From positions 212,016,997 through 212,078,996 of the forward strand of contig NC_081406.1 of assembly GCF_030272615.1 (NCBI RefSeq): a DNA stretch of 62,000 bases, written 5' to 3'. Of the stretch, positions 21,413 through 31,765 are shown piece by piece. The notes below the pieces were generated by a model. The model was not told the DNA's origin and searched no databases. It saw only the letters and a program-made list of their open reading frames with translations. How positions within the stretch are numbered: position 1 is the first letter of the stretch; each line of letters opens with the position of its first letter. The stretch comes from Cryptomeria japonica (Eukaryota; Streptophyta; Pinopsida; Cupressales; Cupressaceae). A program made the translations under genes and the position numbers.

Positions 21413-21892
21413 ATGAAAGATATTACCTCTAGTCTAATTACCGGTTGCAATTTCCAAACCAGTTCTATTCATGATTTTGCATTTTCCATTTTTAAATTGT
21501 AACTGAAATCCCTTCTCAACTAATTGACCAACACTTAAAAGATTATGCTTTTATACTTCAACATAGTATACATTGTCAGTGTTATGCTTACCATCAAGAG
21601 ATATTGAACCCTTACCTTTGATTGAACAGACTTTGTCATCTCCAAATCTTACTAAACCTCCACTGTATTCTTGAAAGTTCAAGAATTTACCTTTGTCACC
21701 TGTCATATGATGTGAGCATCCTCAGTCAATGATCTATTCATCCTTTACTTCAACTTTAGCTACTAGGGCTTGTTCTACTAGTTGAGCAGTAGGTGATGGT
21801 TGATCTTTTGTTATAGGAACAAAAACCCATCCATTGTCTATTGGATCCTCATTAGAATCATCAGTCACACCTTCATCAGCAATGTAACAAGA
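21413..21892 (-). pseudogene. Element A protease region
   Basis: The aspartic protease site is recognisable as IID*GCSHHMTGDKGKF, where the Ser codon of DSG is TGA and the preceding Trp codon of DEW is TAG. Downstream GGLVRFGDDK and HNLLSVGQLVEKGF follow the family. Inactive. Confidence 0.85.
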
Positions 21893-22852
21893 TTAGTCTT
21901 TGTTCTTCTTAAATCTGTATCTCTGATATTCAGGATTAGGCTTGTATGTTCTTCTAGCTTCTTCTCTTAGTATAGCATGTCTATCAGGGCATCTCAAAGC
22001 CATATGACCAATCTTATTGTAGTTGAAACATTTAAAGGGTGCTTTACCTTCATACTTACTTCCAACTGGACCTTTTGGCATTTTTCTTGTGAATAGTGCT
22101 TCAAGTTCTTCAAGCTGTTCATTCTCCTTCCTAGTTTCTTCAAGTTCTCTTGCATAAAAGGCTTTCCAATCTGATTTGTCAAATGATGGAGCAGATGATG
22201 TTGATGCTTTAAAGGCCAAATTAGTCTTTATAGTAGCAACAAGACCAAATTCCTCAATTTCAAAGGCTGAAAGTTTTCCAATCAATGTATCCCTAGTTAC
22301 TGATGTATTAGGCATTCTTCTCAACTCATTTATAGTAGTAACCTTCATTTTATATGCCGGTGGCAATCATCTTAAGATTTTTGAAACAATTTCATCCTCA
22401 CTCAGAGTTCCTCCACAACATTTAATACCCAAAACAATTTCATTTACTCTTTCCATAAAAGCAGAAATCCTTTCATCTTCTTCCATTTTTAGATGTTCAT
22501 ACCTGACTCGGAAGCTTTCAAGTTTTGCAATCTTGACTTTGGAATCTCCTTCATTCAGTGTTTCCAAATGATCCCAAATAGCTTTAGCAGTAGACCTATC
22601 TAATAATCCCATGATTTGTTGATCTGATAATGTGCTCAAAACTGCTTCTCTTGCTTTGCAATCATTTTCCTCATCTTTAGCTAAGGTAGTTGGAGCAGTC
22701 TGACTAGCTACAACATTAGTATAACCATTCTTTGTAACTTCCCAAATGTCTTTACCAATGCAATTTAGATGTGTCTCAATCTTGATCTTCCATATCCCAT
22801 AGTTGGTTCCATCAAGTTTAGGACTGTCCTTCCTGAAATAATTAGTAGACAT
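21893..22852 (-). pseudogene. Element A gag
   Basis: ATG at 22852 (MSTNYFRKD). About 320 codons of copia Gag (UBN2 type) in one frame: KLDGTNYGIWKI, KDIWEVTKNGY, LSDQQIMGL, FMERVNEIVLGIKCCGGTLSEDEI. A TGA at 22367-22369 falls where relatives have Gly. The zinc knuckle reads CFNYNKIGHMALRC, so the second Cys is lost. A TAA ends the segment after KKNKD. Confidence 0.92.
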
Positions 22853-22894
22853 TGGATCTCCTCAAGTTGTTAAACTTCTTCAAAAGAGGACTAA

Positions 22895-22906
22895 GCTCTG
22901 ATACCA
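22895..22906 (-). promoter_or_regulatory. Primer-binding site of element A
   Basis: The minus strand reads TGGTATCAGAGC, the exact copia consensus, two bases from the LTR end. Confidence 0.92.
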
Positions 22907-22908
22907 AT

Positions 22909-23960
22909 TGTTAGGTCTTGGAGACAACTGAGAGGGGGAGGGGGTGAATCGGTTGTCTAATAAATTCAAACCAAAAAATATTTAACCAACTTAATGCTTA
23001 ATACCGGTAAACCAATTAAGTATGCTGGTAGACAGTGTTAATAGTAAATTGCTAAGGATTAATGCATGAAACATAAACATAAAGTCATCCACAACACATA
23101 ACACCAATATTTGTACGTGGAAACTCTGTAAGGGGAAAAACCACGGTGGGAAACCTTACCCACAATCAGATGATACTACTATAGATAGTAAGTGTACATA
23201 AATGGGGTCTACACATGTAGAAAGGCCAACAGCCTAGAGCTCACTACTCAATCACAAAATGGGAGTCACACTGACTATAGTTGGATGGTTAAATCCAATA
23301 AGAATGTACTGCACAAAATAGCATCTTCATATGCTGGATTCAGTACCAGTGTAATGTTGATATGCTTCTACAAAAACCTAGCTTCACCTTCAAATGATGT
23401 CTTTGTGTATACCTCTGCTTAATCTCATATATACCTTCACATAATTCTTCTTCGCATTCCACATTCGATCTTACAAATAAGATCTTACATTTATAACATA
23501 ACCTAATACCAATTTTAGTAGGTCGGCTCTACAAGATATTACAATAAAATCATTTTACAAATAATATAATATCCGATGTAATAACCAATTAAACATGTCA
23601 GCTTAATGTATTTACAACAATAATAAATAATCTCCATAGCATGCCATGCTGATCTGGAAAAGATAAACCTGTTGGTGTAACCCTAGATAACCCTGGACCT
23701 ATTTGCCAATAAAAGCAAATATGTAAATATGAATATACCAATGATTAATTCTTCAAAACAAAGTGTCCACATGATGTCTTCGACATTACCAAGTGTCTTC
23801 CATATCATTCCAAGTGCCGGTGATCATTATATCCTGTCGGTGAACCATATACCAGTAACTATGCAATAGTTGCTTGCCGGTGAATGTTGCTGGATCTCCA
23901 AAGTGCTAGTGTTTCAATAGGTGTTGACATCAATGACAAAACCATACCAAAATACCAACA
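22909..23960 (-). repeat. 5' LTR of element A
   Basis: Same length as the 3' copy (1,052 bases). It differs from it by scattered substitutions and small indels that cancel out. It is flanked on the right by the TSD CAGCT. Confidence 0.95.
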
Positions 23961-25112
23961 CAGCTTCCCTCTGCCACCGCCGTTATTTCCATCAATGCCT
24001 GCTAATTCTTTTTCCATCGCCCTTGCATACCTCTGCTACCATGGGTGTGGTTTGACCTGTGACAAACATGAATCACTGCCCTACAACAAACCAATAACAA
24101 AATAAAAATATAATAAAAGGAAAGGGTTACTTGTAGAAGGTAAACCCTAACCCGACTTAGGGTTAGGGTTAGTTAGAAAAGGAAATATATTTATAAAAAA
24201 AGGGGCAAGGGTAAGAGTTGTGTATAGTAATGTAAAGGGGAAACCCTAAATAGGGTTACTTCACATGAGTATAGTATAAAAAAAAGTGATTGTTATTTGG
24301 AAATTAAAATAAAGTGATTGGGGGGGGGGGTGGTTAGTATTCAAAGATGCAATATATTTTTAATAGAAGATGTTATTAAGGATTTAAAGACTTTATTGAT
24401 GTTTGGGTACTCTTTAAATTCATTGGCTTAATTAATTAGTATCAAGGCAATGAATTGGTATTAATGATTAATTTAATATAAATATTAACTAAAGAACTTG
24501 TTGGGCAATTTTATTGGTTTGTCATCATGGGTATATTTAAATCAACTTAAATTAACAATGGATGTTAGTCTAAAATAAAGGGAGATCGAGATATAACTAA
24601 ATAGGAATTCTTTTCAAATCAATTAAATGGTTTTTAACCCATGGAAAATAAATAAATAAATAAACAAAAATAAAATTAAAATAATAGTTATATATGATTG
24701 TAATGACCCTAAGGTGTTATGTTTTTTAAATTTTAGAGTGGGTATAAATAAAACCAATTAATTTAATAAATTCCTTCCATACAAAGGTAAGTGTTTAAAT
24801 TAGAATGGTTAAACCTATTTAGGCGTGGTCTCCCTAGTTAAGCCTTAAGGACTACCCCTTGTCGTGGGGCATTGGTGAATTAACCTAGGGGTGGGTTTTA
24901 CCCCGCTTGGTTAATGTACGCTCATGATACCCCTCACTTTTATTAATTTGATCTGGTTATCATTGCGATTAGTTCAATCTAGATAACATTTGTATTTCAC
25001 TTAGTGAAACATAGTGAACAAGTTCATCTCAACTTTACGTGATCACTTGATATTTTGTCTTCTACATAAAAATTTGTTGTTGTGTTTTTTGCCCAAAAGT
25101 TTGGGCATGACA
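23961..25112. mobile_element. Insertion X, right part
   Basis: After A's TSD the host sequence of X resumes: telomere-like CCCTAA motifs, A-rich sequence, a G10 run near 24321, then a GC-richer block near 24830-24940, and finally TTTGGGCATGACA. The following bases resume E's coding sequence. No gene is seen. Confidence 0.4.
24143..24257. repeat. Telomere-like inverted repeats
   Basis: AACCCTAACCC (24143-24153) and GGGTTAGGGTT (24160-24170) form a perfect 11-bp stem with a 6-nt loop. A second, AACCCTA-AA-TAGGGTT, is at 24242-24257. There are too few units for a telomere. Confidence 0.75.
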
Positions 25113-25520
25113 GATTCAAGAAAAATAGAGACAAATCATGCTACATGGCAAATGAGGAAGGCATTACTGATTCAGATGATGAACTGGCAGAAGATTTCGC
25201 TAGTGGACCCAGCAATGGGAAGGAATGGGTATTCTTGGCTATCAAGGAAGATGATCCAGCACTAGAAGAGAATGTACCTAAGGAGAAGGCACTTGCTGCA
25301 AAAATTGAGGATAAGGATGAATGGGTTGTTCACATCATATGACTGGAGATAAAGGGAAGTTTTTGTCTTTTCAAGAAATTGATGGTGGACTAGTTAGATT
25401 TGGAGATGACAAGGCATGTATGATAAAGGGAAAATGAACTATATCATTGGATTGTAAGATCAATACTGACAAGTTTATTATGTTGAAGCTTTGAAGCATA
25501 ATCTTTTTAGTGTAGGATAA
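25113..25520 (+). pseudogene. Element E gag end and protease, active site deleted
   Basis: KKNRDKSCYMANEEG continues the Gag tail after X, then an acidic linker and KDEWVV. The next codons should be IDSGCS, but the sequence jumps to the HHMTGDKGKF part: about 16 bases are missing at 25331, removing the catalytic Asp and shifting the frame. Further stops follow before GGLVRFGDDK and HNLFSV-like sequence. Confidence 0.85.
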
Positions 25521-26696
25521 TTGGTAGATAAGGGATTTCAATTACAGTTCAAGGATGGAAAATGCAAAATTATTTATAGATCTGGCTTGGAGATTCCAAC
25601 CAATACACAGACAAAAGGTAATATATTTCATTTGAACTCTAGTGAGAAGACATGTTTGATTACACTGATTGATGAGAGTTGGTTATGGCATAAAAGGTTG
25701 TGTCATATGAATTTTGATTGCATTTTGAAGATCAGTTCAACTAAGGCTATTAGAGATATACCTGAGATTATGAAGTCCTATAATTCAATATGTAAAGAAT
25801 GTCAAATGGGTAAATAGGTCAGAACCTCCTTTAGGAGTATACAAGATAAATCAAATGATGTTCTTGATCTTATTCATACTAATTTGTGTGGCCCTACTAG
25901 AGTTAAAAGTTTTCATGGTGATAGATATTTCATGCTAATCATTGATGATTATTCTAGAATGATGTGGGTTACTTTTTTGAGAGAAAAATCTGAAGCATTC
26001 GAAAAGTTTAAAATCTTTAAGGCTAAAGTGGAAACTGAGATAGGATTGAAGATTAAATTTTTGAGATCAGATCATGGTGGAGAATTCACATCAGGTGAGT
26101 TTAATAACTTTTGTGACAAGCATGGTATTAGAAGACAATTTTCTGCTCCCTGAACACCTCAGCAAAATGGAGTTATGGAAAGGAAAAATAGAACTATCTT
26201 GGATGTTGCTAGAACAATGATGATGGAAGCTAATCTACCTCATATCTATTGGAGAGAAATAATTATTACAATGCTTTACACATTCAACAGAGTATATATT
26301 AAAGGAGAAACCGGTAAGACACCTTATGAATTATGGTTTGGCAATACACCTACAGTTAAGTATTTTAGAATTTTTGGTAGTAAATTTTATATCAGGAGAG
26401 ATGATACTATTGGGAAATTTGATCCTAGAAGTGATGAAGGCATATATCTTGGTTATTCTAATGAAAGCAAAGCATATAGATGTTATAACAAGAGATTGCA
26501 AAGAATTGTGGAGAGTGCTAATGTCAAAGTAGATGAGCTGAGCAAAAGTCAAATCAGAATTTATGATAAGGAACCGACAGTGGAAATGATTATATCTAAA
26601 CTAGTAGCACCTTTACCAGAACAAAGAGTTGAACTAGTTACTCCGGCAACATCAGAGAATTCTACAGTAACTGAAGATCAGGGAAGAGGAACATAG
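25521..26696 (+). pseudogene. Element E pre-integrase and integrase
   Basis: One frame with in-frame stops TAG (25815) and TGA (26151), ended by TAG (26694). The HHCC region ([21 protein letters not shown]), the DDE core (HTNLCGPTR with Asp changed to Asn, FLRSDHGGEFTSGEF, QNGVMERKNRTILD) and the C-terminal FRIFGSKFYI and SDEGIYLGYS motifs are present. The first two stops replace Gln and Arg of relatives. The first catalytic Asp appears lost. Confidence 0.88.
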
Positions 26697-27812
26697 AGTC
26701 AAAAGACTCCTAGGTATGTGAGATTGAATCATTCTGAAGATCAAATCATTGGGGATAAGAGAAATGGAGTGATGACAAGAAGAAGATGGGCAACTAACGA
26801 TGTATGTTTAATTTCGTAAGTTGAACTAGTATCTGTAATTGAGGCATGTAAAGATAAATTTTGGTTAAATGCTATGGAAGAAGAATTAGATCAGATTGAG
26901 AAAAATAACACATGGACTTTGGTTCCCCGACCTAAAAATAAAAATGTTATTGGAACTAAATGGGTTTTTAGGAATAAATTGAATGAGGATGGTCAAGTTA
27001 TAAGGAATAAGGCTAGATTGGTTTGTAAAGGATATTCTCAGAAGGAAGGAATTGATTATGGAAAAACTTTTGCACTGGTAGCTAGGATTGAAGCTGTAAG
27101 ATTATTTCTTGCCTATGTTGCTTATAAAAACTACAAGGTTTATCGGATGGATGTTAAATGTGCATTCTTGAATGGGGATCTTGATGAGGAAGTTCATATT
27201 GAGCAACCTGATGGTTTTTCACTATCAGATGATGCTGATATGGTTTGCAGGTTAAGTAAAGCTTTATATGGATTGAGACAAGCACATAGAGCTTGGTATG
27301 CAAGGTTGGATAAATATCTTTTGAAGCTTAATTTTACTAAGGGCAGTGCTAACAATAATTTATATTATAAAATCACTAATGATGATATATTGATTGTTGA
27401 ATTATTTGTTAATGACATTATTTTTGGAGGTGAAGATAAATTATGCATAGAATTTTCTAAGAACATGGAGAAAGAATTTGAGATGTCTATGATTGGTGAG
27501 ATGAAATTCTTCTTAGGTTTGAAGATTACTCAAACTAAAAAAGGTATTTTTATCTATCAAACTAAATATGCTAAGGAATTGTTGAAGAAATTTGGTATGG
27601 GAGATTCTAAATTGGTAAGTACACCTATGGTTACAAGTGAGAAATTGACAACAAAAGATGTTTATGCACCAATAAATCCTACAAGATACAAATCAATGAT
27701 TGAAGGTCTACTTTATTTGACTCAAACTAGGCCTGACATTATGAATGTTGTTTGTATTGTTTCAAGATTTCAGAGTGATCCTAGAGAAAACCATGAGATG
27801 GTGGTGAAATGA
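26697..27812 (+). pseudogene. Element E reverse transcriptase with altered catalytic motif
   Basis: [36 protein letters not shown] and [12 protein letters not shown] identify copia RT. The catalytic box reads [11 protein letters not shown] where A, B and C have F[VI]DD, so the first aspartate of the pair is Asn. A TAA (26817) lies in the linker and TGA (27810) ends the segment at an Arg position of relatives. Confidence 0.9.
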
Positions 27813-28358
27813 ATTTTTAGTTACTTGCAAGGTATATCAGAATATGGTTTATGGTATCCTAAGGATGATAACTTCACTTTATGTGCATATACAGATGTTG
27901 ATTGGGCTGGATATATTGATGACCAGAAAATTACTTTCAGTGGATCTTTCTTTCTTGGAAAGAAGTTGGTTTCATGGATCAACAAGAAACAATCATGTAC
28001 TTATTTATCTACTGTTGAAGTTGAGTATGCTGTTGCTGCTACTAATTGTACACAAGTTTTATGGATGAAGCAAATGTTGAAGGATATAAAGGTGGATTAT
28101 GATGCACTGATAGTTATTCATTGTGATAACTCTACTGCTATTGATATATTAAAGAATCCAGTATTTCATTCTAAGACAAAGCACATATCTATCAAGTATA
28201 AATTTTTGAAGGAGAAGGTGGAAGCAAATGAAGTTAAACTAGTTTATGTGAACACTAAAGATTAGATTGTAGATATTTTCACTAAACCTCTGTCCAAGGA
28301 ATCACTTGAGTACTTGAGAGACAGATTGGGGGTTTCTGCCCCGCCGATAGAGATTTGA
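27813..28358 (+). pseudogene. Element E RNase H
   Basis: DVDWAGYIDDQK, GKKLVSWINKKQ, EVEYAVAATNC, CDNSTAI and HSKTKHISIKYKFL identify copia RNase H. A TAG at 28263 replaces Gln of TKEQ in relatives; the same frame continues with DIFTKPLSKESLEY to TGA 28356-28358, the natural pol end. Confidence 0.88.
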
Positions 28359-28713
28359 TTGATGTGGTTTGGAATCAATCTGATATGCATTATCATAGAT
28401 ACTATTCATTCTAGAACTGACATGGGATGTTATTGCTTAGGGGGAGTAGTCAGCTTTGATATTTAGAGGCTTATGTTTTTGCTTTGATATTTCTATCAGA
28501 TTTCTGGCATTGATGTCAAAGGGGGAGAGATAGTGATGTGAAAAAAAAATTCAAAACTTTACAGAGATACTATTCAAAGGGATAGATATTGATATTTAGA
28601 GCTATATGCAGGAGATTGTTGGTTGTCTTCCATAGGGGGAGACTTATTTGGCATTTCTTGGTACTTAGATGCTTTTCATAACTAGTGTTGACATCAATGC
28701 CAAAGGGGAAGAT
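28359..28713 (+). promoter_or_regulatory. E 3' noncoding region with repeated polypurine-like tracts
   Basis: Purine tracts GGGGGAG occur near 28440, 28521 and 28636; the last, CAAAGGGGAAGAT (28701-28713), abuts the 3' LTR and is the probable PPT with one G-to-A change. Confidence 0.8.
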
Positions 28714-29883
28714 TGTTGGCCATTTGGTGGAATTGATTATGTGTTGCATTGATGTTTTTTCATTGATGTCAACACTAGTTGTTTCAATACTTTACCGACA
28801 CCCTTCTGGTATTGATAGGTTGATTAGTTTATGGTTAACTTGGATCTAGAAGGATCTGGTTGACTCCATTATAATATGGTGATGAAATTGACTTGGTCAT
28901 AATGCTTATACTCATATTTGGTTAGTTGATTTTCGTCTAGTGATTGGATGTTATCCTGCTTGCTATGAAGATTGGTTTCTGGTTTCGGCAAGGGTTTCAC
29001 TGGTAGAGATTTTGGTGGAGATCTCTGATGCATTGTATAATTGGTGTTGGTGCAGCTTCTGATAGAGTTTCAGGATATTGTTGGTGATCATGTTCAAGAC
29101 TTGGTGTTTGGAGATGATTGTTGAATCATGTGGACCTATACTTGGTCTCGATTGATCTAGGTTATGGACCAACATTGATGTAACATGTGGACAGGACCTA
29201 TTGTTGTATTTTAGGGATGTCTTATGTGTGGATATTATTTGTTTTGGTCTAAGGCCGACATGATTTGTAATTATGTAATTGCTTTACTGTTTGGTGGCCA
29301 ACCTGATTGTTTATGGTCGAGGGTTTGTATAAATAAGATGTAAGATCTCATTGTAGATTATCATGGTTATTTTAAGAGATCATGGTCAAGGAGTGTGGTG
29401 ATCGACTTGGGTTTGTAAGAGGATTTAGTCCTCCAATATTGAGCTTAACCGGAACAGTATTCAGGCATACGAGATGATATGTTTTGCAGTTCAACACTTC
29501 TCTAAATTGTAGTCTGGATTTGTATGTAGTCAGTGAGGCTCCTTCTGTGATGAGAAGTGTGCTCTAGGTTGTTGGCCTTCCTACAAGTGCAGGCCCCTTC
29601 ATTGTAAATTCACATACTTACTACAGAAGTATTATCTGACTGTGGGTAGGCTTCCCACCATGGTTTTTCCCTTTACCGGGTTTTCCATGTACAAATCTTG
29701 GTGTTGTGTGGATGGCTTTTATTCTGTGATTATTGTTTATACTTAATTGGATTAACTGCTATTCTGGTATTATTTTTTGGGGTTATGGTATTGTTCTTTT
29801 AAAATGCTAATGCTTCTGGTAGTCTATGACAACTGATTCAGCCCCCCTCTCAGATGTCTTCTAGTTATCTAAACTATCTAACA
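28714..29883 (+). repeat. 3' LTR of element E
   Basis: It starts TGTTGGCCATTTGG and ends ATCTAACA, followed by the TSD ATGAT. A TATAAATA box is at 29328-29335. Compared with the 5' copy it lacks about 47 bases in total, mainly around 29395. Confidence 0.93.
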
Positions 29884-29888
29884 ATGAT

Positions 29889-30307
29889 ACTCAAGGTCTT
29901 GGTTTTGAGAAAGGTGAAAGCTCCAAGTCATCTTAGGAGAAGAAAAATTTAAGACGGCCTCTGGAAGGCAACCTAATGCTCACAAATTCAATGGGAATTG
30001 TTTTGTTTGCAATAAATTTGGTCATATGGCTAGTCAATGCAAAAATAGGATGATCAATAATGCTTCATCTTTTACCGGTCAATGTTTCAAATGCAATAAG
30101 TATGGTCATAAAGCTAATATGTGTAGAAGTGTGATTGATGATATACCAAATAGAAAGAGTATTAGATGCTATGCATGTGGTATGTTTGGACATGTTGTTA
30201 ATCAATGCAGAACAAGAATAAATTAGATAAATTTCAGACTTATGCAAGGAAATATTGTGTGCTATACTTGCAACAAATTTGGTCACATTGAAAAGTATTG
30301 TAGATGA
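29889..30307 (+). pseudogene. Element H ORF1, C-terminal part with four zinc knuckles
   Basis: This continues in register from 4553 once E and one TSD are removed. Four CCHC knuckles follow: CFVCNKFGHMASQC, CFKCNKYGHKANMC, CYACGMFGHVVNQC and CYTCNKFGHIEKYC, all with intact metal ligands. A TAG near 29934, a frameshift before the first knuckle and another between the third and fourth break the frame. The layout matches G. Confidence 0.82.
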
Positions 30308-30801
30308 GAAGGGTAAAGAAAAATTTGAAGAGCTTAGAGATCAGATGAAGAATACTTGGGTAAAGTAGAGAAGTGACTATGTAGGAAGTGGGTCTGCACC
30401 TAATTTCGGTGCTCTAACCTCATTCGGTAACTTAACTAAGGCATTTAGCATTAGGGGGAGGTTTTTCATGAAAAATATTTCAAACCCCCTATTAGAGATT
30501 TGTACTTGGTTCCAAAAGGTTACAGAGATGTGTGTGATGGTCATAGATAGATTTTTCAGAAGTTTCTAATCAGACTTGATGATCTATAGATGATATTTTG
30601 GGAGAACTTTGTATGCAGGGTATCTTAAAGAGTTAGGGTTAAGAGCATTTATTATACCTAAAAGTTTGGTATGCGGTGGACAAAAGGGAAAATAGACCTT
30701 TCATTTCTCACTTTGCATTGAAAGTGAAACAAGAGTAAAGCAAAAAATAGCATAATTTATAGAGACTCGGAAAAAATAGAAGATTCATCATTCGATCATA
30801 C
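30308..30801 (+). other. Element H inter-ORF spacer, cut by G
   Basis: Noncoding. It includes AACTAAGGCATTTAGC then TTAGGGGGAG (30451-30460), the internal purine tract seen in G and F. H's ORF2 is not reached before G inserts at 30802 (candidate TSD CATAC at 30797-30801; the other copy is outside the window). Confidence 0.6.
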
Positions 30802-31697
30802 TGTTGGTAATTGAAACTCATCCAGGCTCATGGTGTTGTCATTTATGGAAACACACATCAACTCAGGTTGGATACTTATCTGGTATTCAAGGTTTAACAT
30901 CTGAGAAGCAAGGGAAACTGACAAACTAGGAACCAATATTTGGAGGCTGACATAGAAGATTGATCCGACAAAGGTTTTAGCGACATCAGTCATGAAGATT
31001 AATGTTTATATTCTTGTCTAGGCCGACATGTATTTATCTTTTGTAATATGATTGGAAGCCAACATAAGGCATTCATTGTTATGTATGTAAAGGGTATATA
31101 AGTCAGTCCAACTAGGTCATTTTGAATATAGATGTGATAGGTTATGTGATATTATGCGAGCAAGATATTGATAGACAAAATGTGAATGTAATGATTTGTT
31201 GTCGGTCTTAGTTATTTGTCAAGAGGATTGGAAAGTGAACAAGGTTACTGGTAAGGAAGGAGACAATGATAACCGGTATAATTAGTACTTAAATCGGAAC
31301 TCATCCATCATACTAGATGCACACTCAAAGTTCAAACTTTTGTTTGTAGTTCAATACTTTATATATGTAGTCACTGAGGCTCTTTAGTGATGAGTAGTGC
31401 GCTCTTGGTAGTGTTCCTTCTTGCATGTGCAATCTCCTTCTTATGTAATATTTATTTAGTTGGCCGGTGGATAGATATTGTGGGTTACAAATCCCATCAT
31501 GGTTTTTCCTCTTTGAGGTTTTCTACATTTAAATTTGTGGTGTTATGGTGCTTATCTTTGTGGTTGCTTTTCTATTTATCATATCTTGTTTATATGCTTA
31601 CCGATTGTTAATTGGTGAAGTATCTAAAGGAATTAAATTTTTAATTACCAATAAAACACTGATTCACCCCCCCTGTCAATGTTCTTTGATTAAAATA
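30802..31697 (+). mobile_element. 5' LTR of element G (pol-less family)
   Basis: It starts TGTTGGTAATTG and ends TAAAATA right before a PBS. A TATATAAG box lies at 31095-31102, the TGGTTTTTCC module at about 31500 and the U5 hairpin AACACTGA/TCAATGTT at 31655-31683. It resembles H's LTR and the antisense fragment at 1-216. Confidence 0.85.
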
Positions 31698-31699
31698 AT

Positions 31700-31711
31700 T
31701 GGTATTAGAGC
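31700..31711 (+). promoter_or_regulatory. Primer-binding site of G
   Basis: TGGTATTAGAGC, one C-to-T change from the initiator-Met consensus. Confidence 0.85.
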
Positions 31712-31765
31712 GTGGTGCCTCAGAATTAGTCTAATAGCTTGAGGAAGACCCTATATCTGGAATCC

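Larger units (their letters stand above)
17586..23960 (-). mobile_element. Ty1/copia element A, full length, minus strand
   Basis: LTRs at 17586-18637 and 22909-23960 are both 1,052 bases, start TGTTGG and end CCTAACA (minus sense). The TSD CAGCT is exact at 17581-17585 and 23961-23965. PBS, gag, PR, IN, RT and RNase H lie in copia order. The pol frame has several stops, and the end of RNase H with part of the 3' noncoding region is deleted (near 18777-18787 compared with B). The LTRs differ at a few per cent of positions by eye, so the insertion is moderately old. Confidence 0.95.
4554..29883 (+). mobile_element. Ty1/copia element E, full length, with nested F and X/A
   Basis: LTRs at 4554-5770 and 28714-29883 both start TGTTGGCCATTTGG and end CTAACA. 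The 5-bp TSD ATGAT flanks the element at 4549-4553 and 29884-29888, inside H's ORF1. Order PR-IN-RT-RNase H on the plus strand places it in Ty1/copia. It is inactive: gag is split twice, the protease active site is deleted, pol has six stops, and the RT aspartate pair is changed. Confidence 0.93.

Noticed and set aside
24143-24257. Interstitial telomere array
   Set aside because: Only a few CCCTAA units in inverted order, no tandem array.
30802-31697. Reading 30802 as the 3' LTR of H
   Set aside because: No polypurine tract precedes it, H's ORF2 has not appeared, and a PBS with a new ORF1 follows, so it is the 5' LTR of a new element G.
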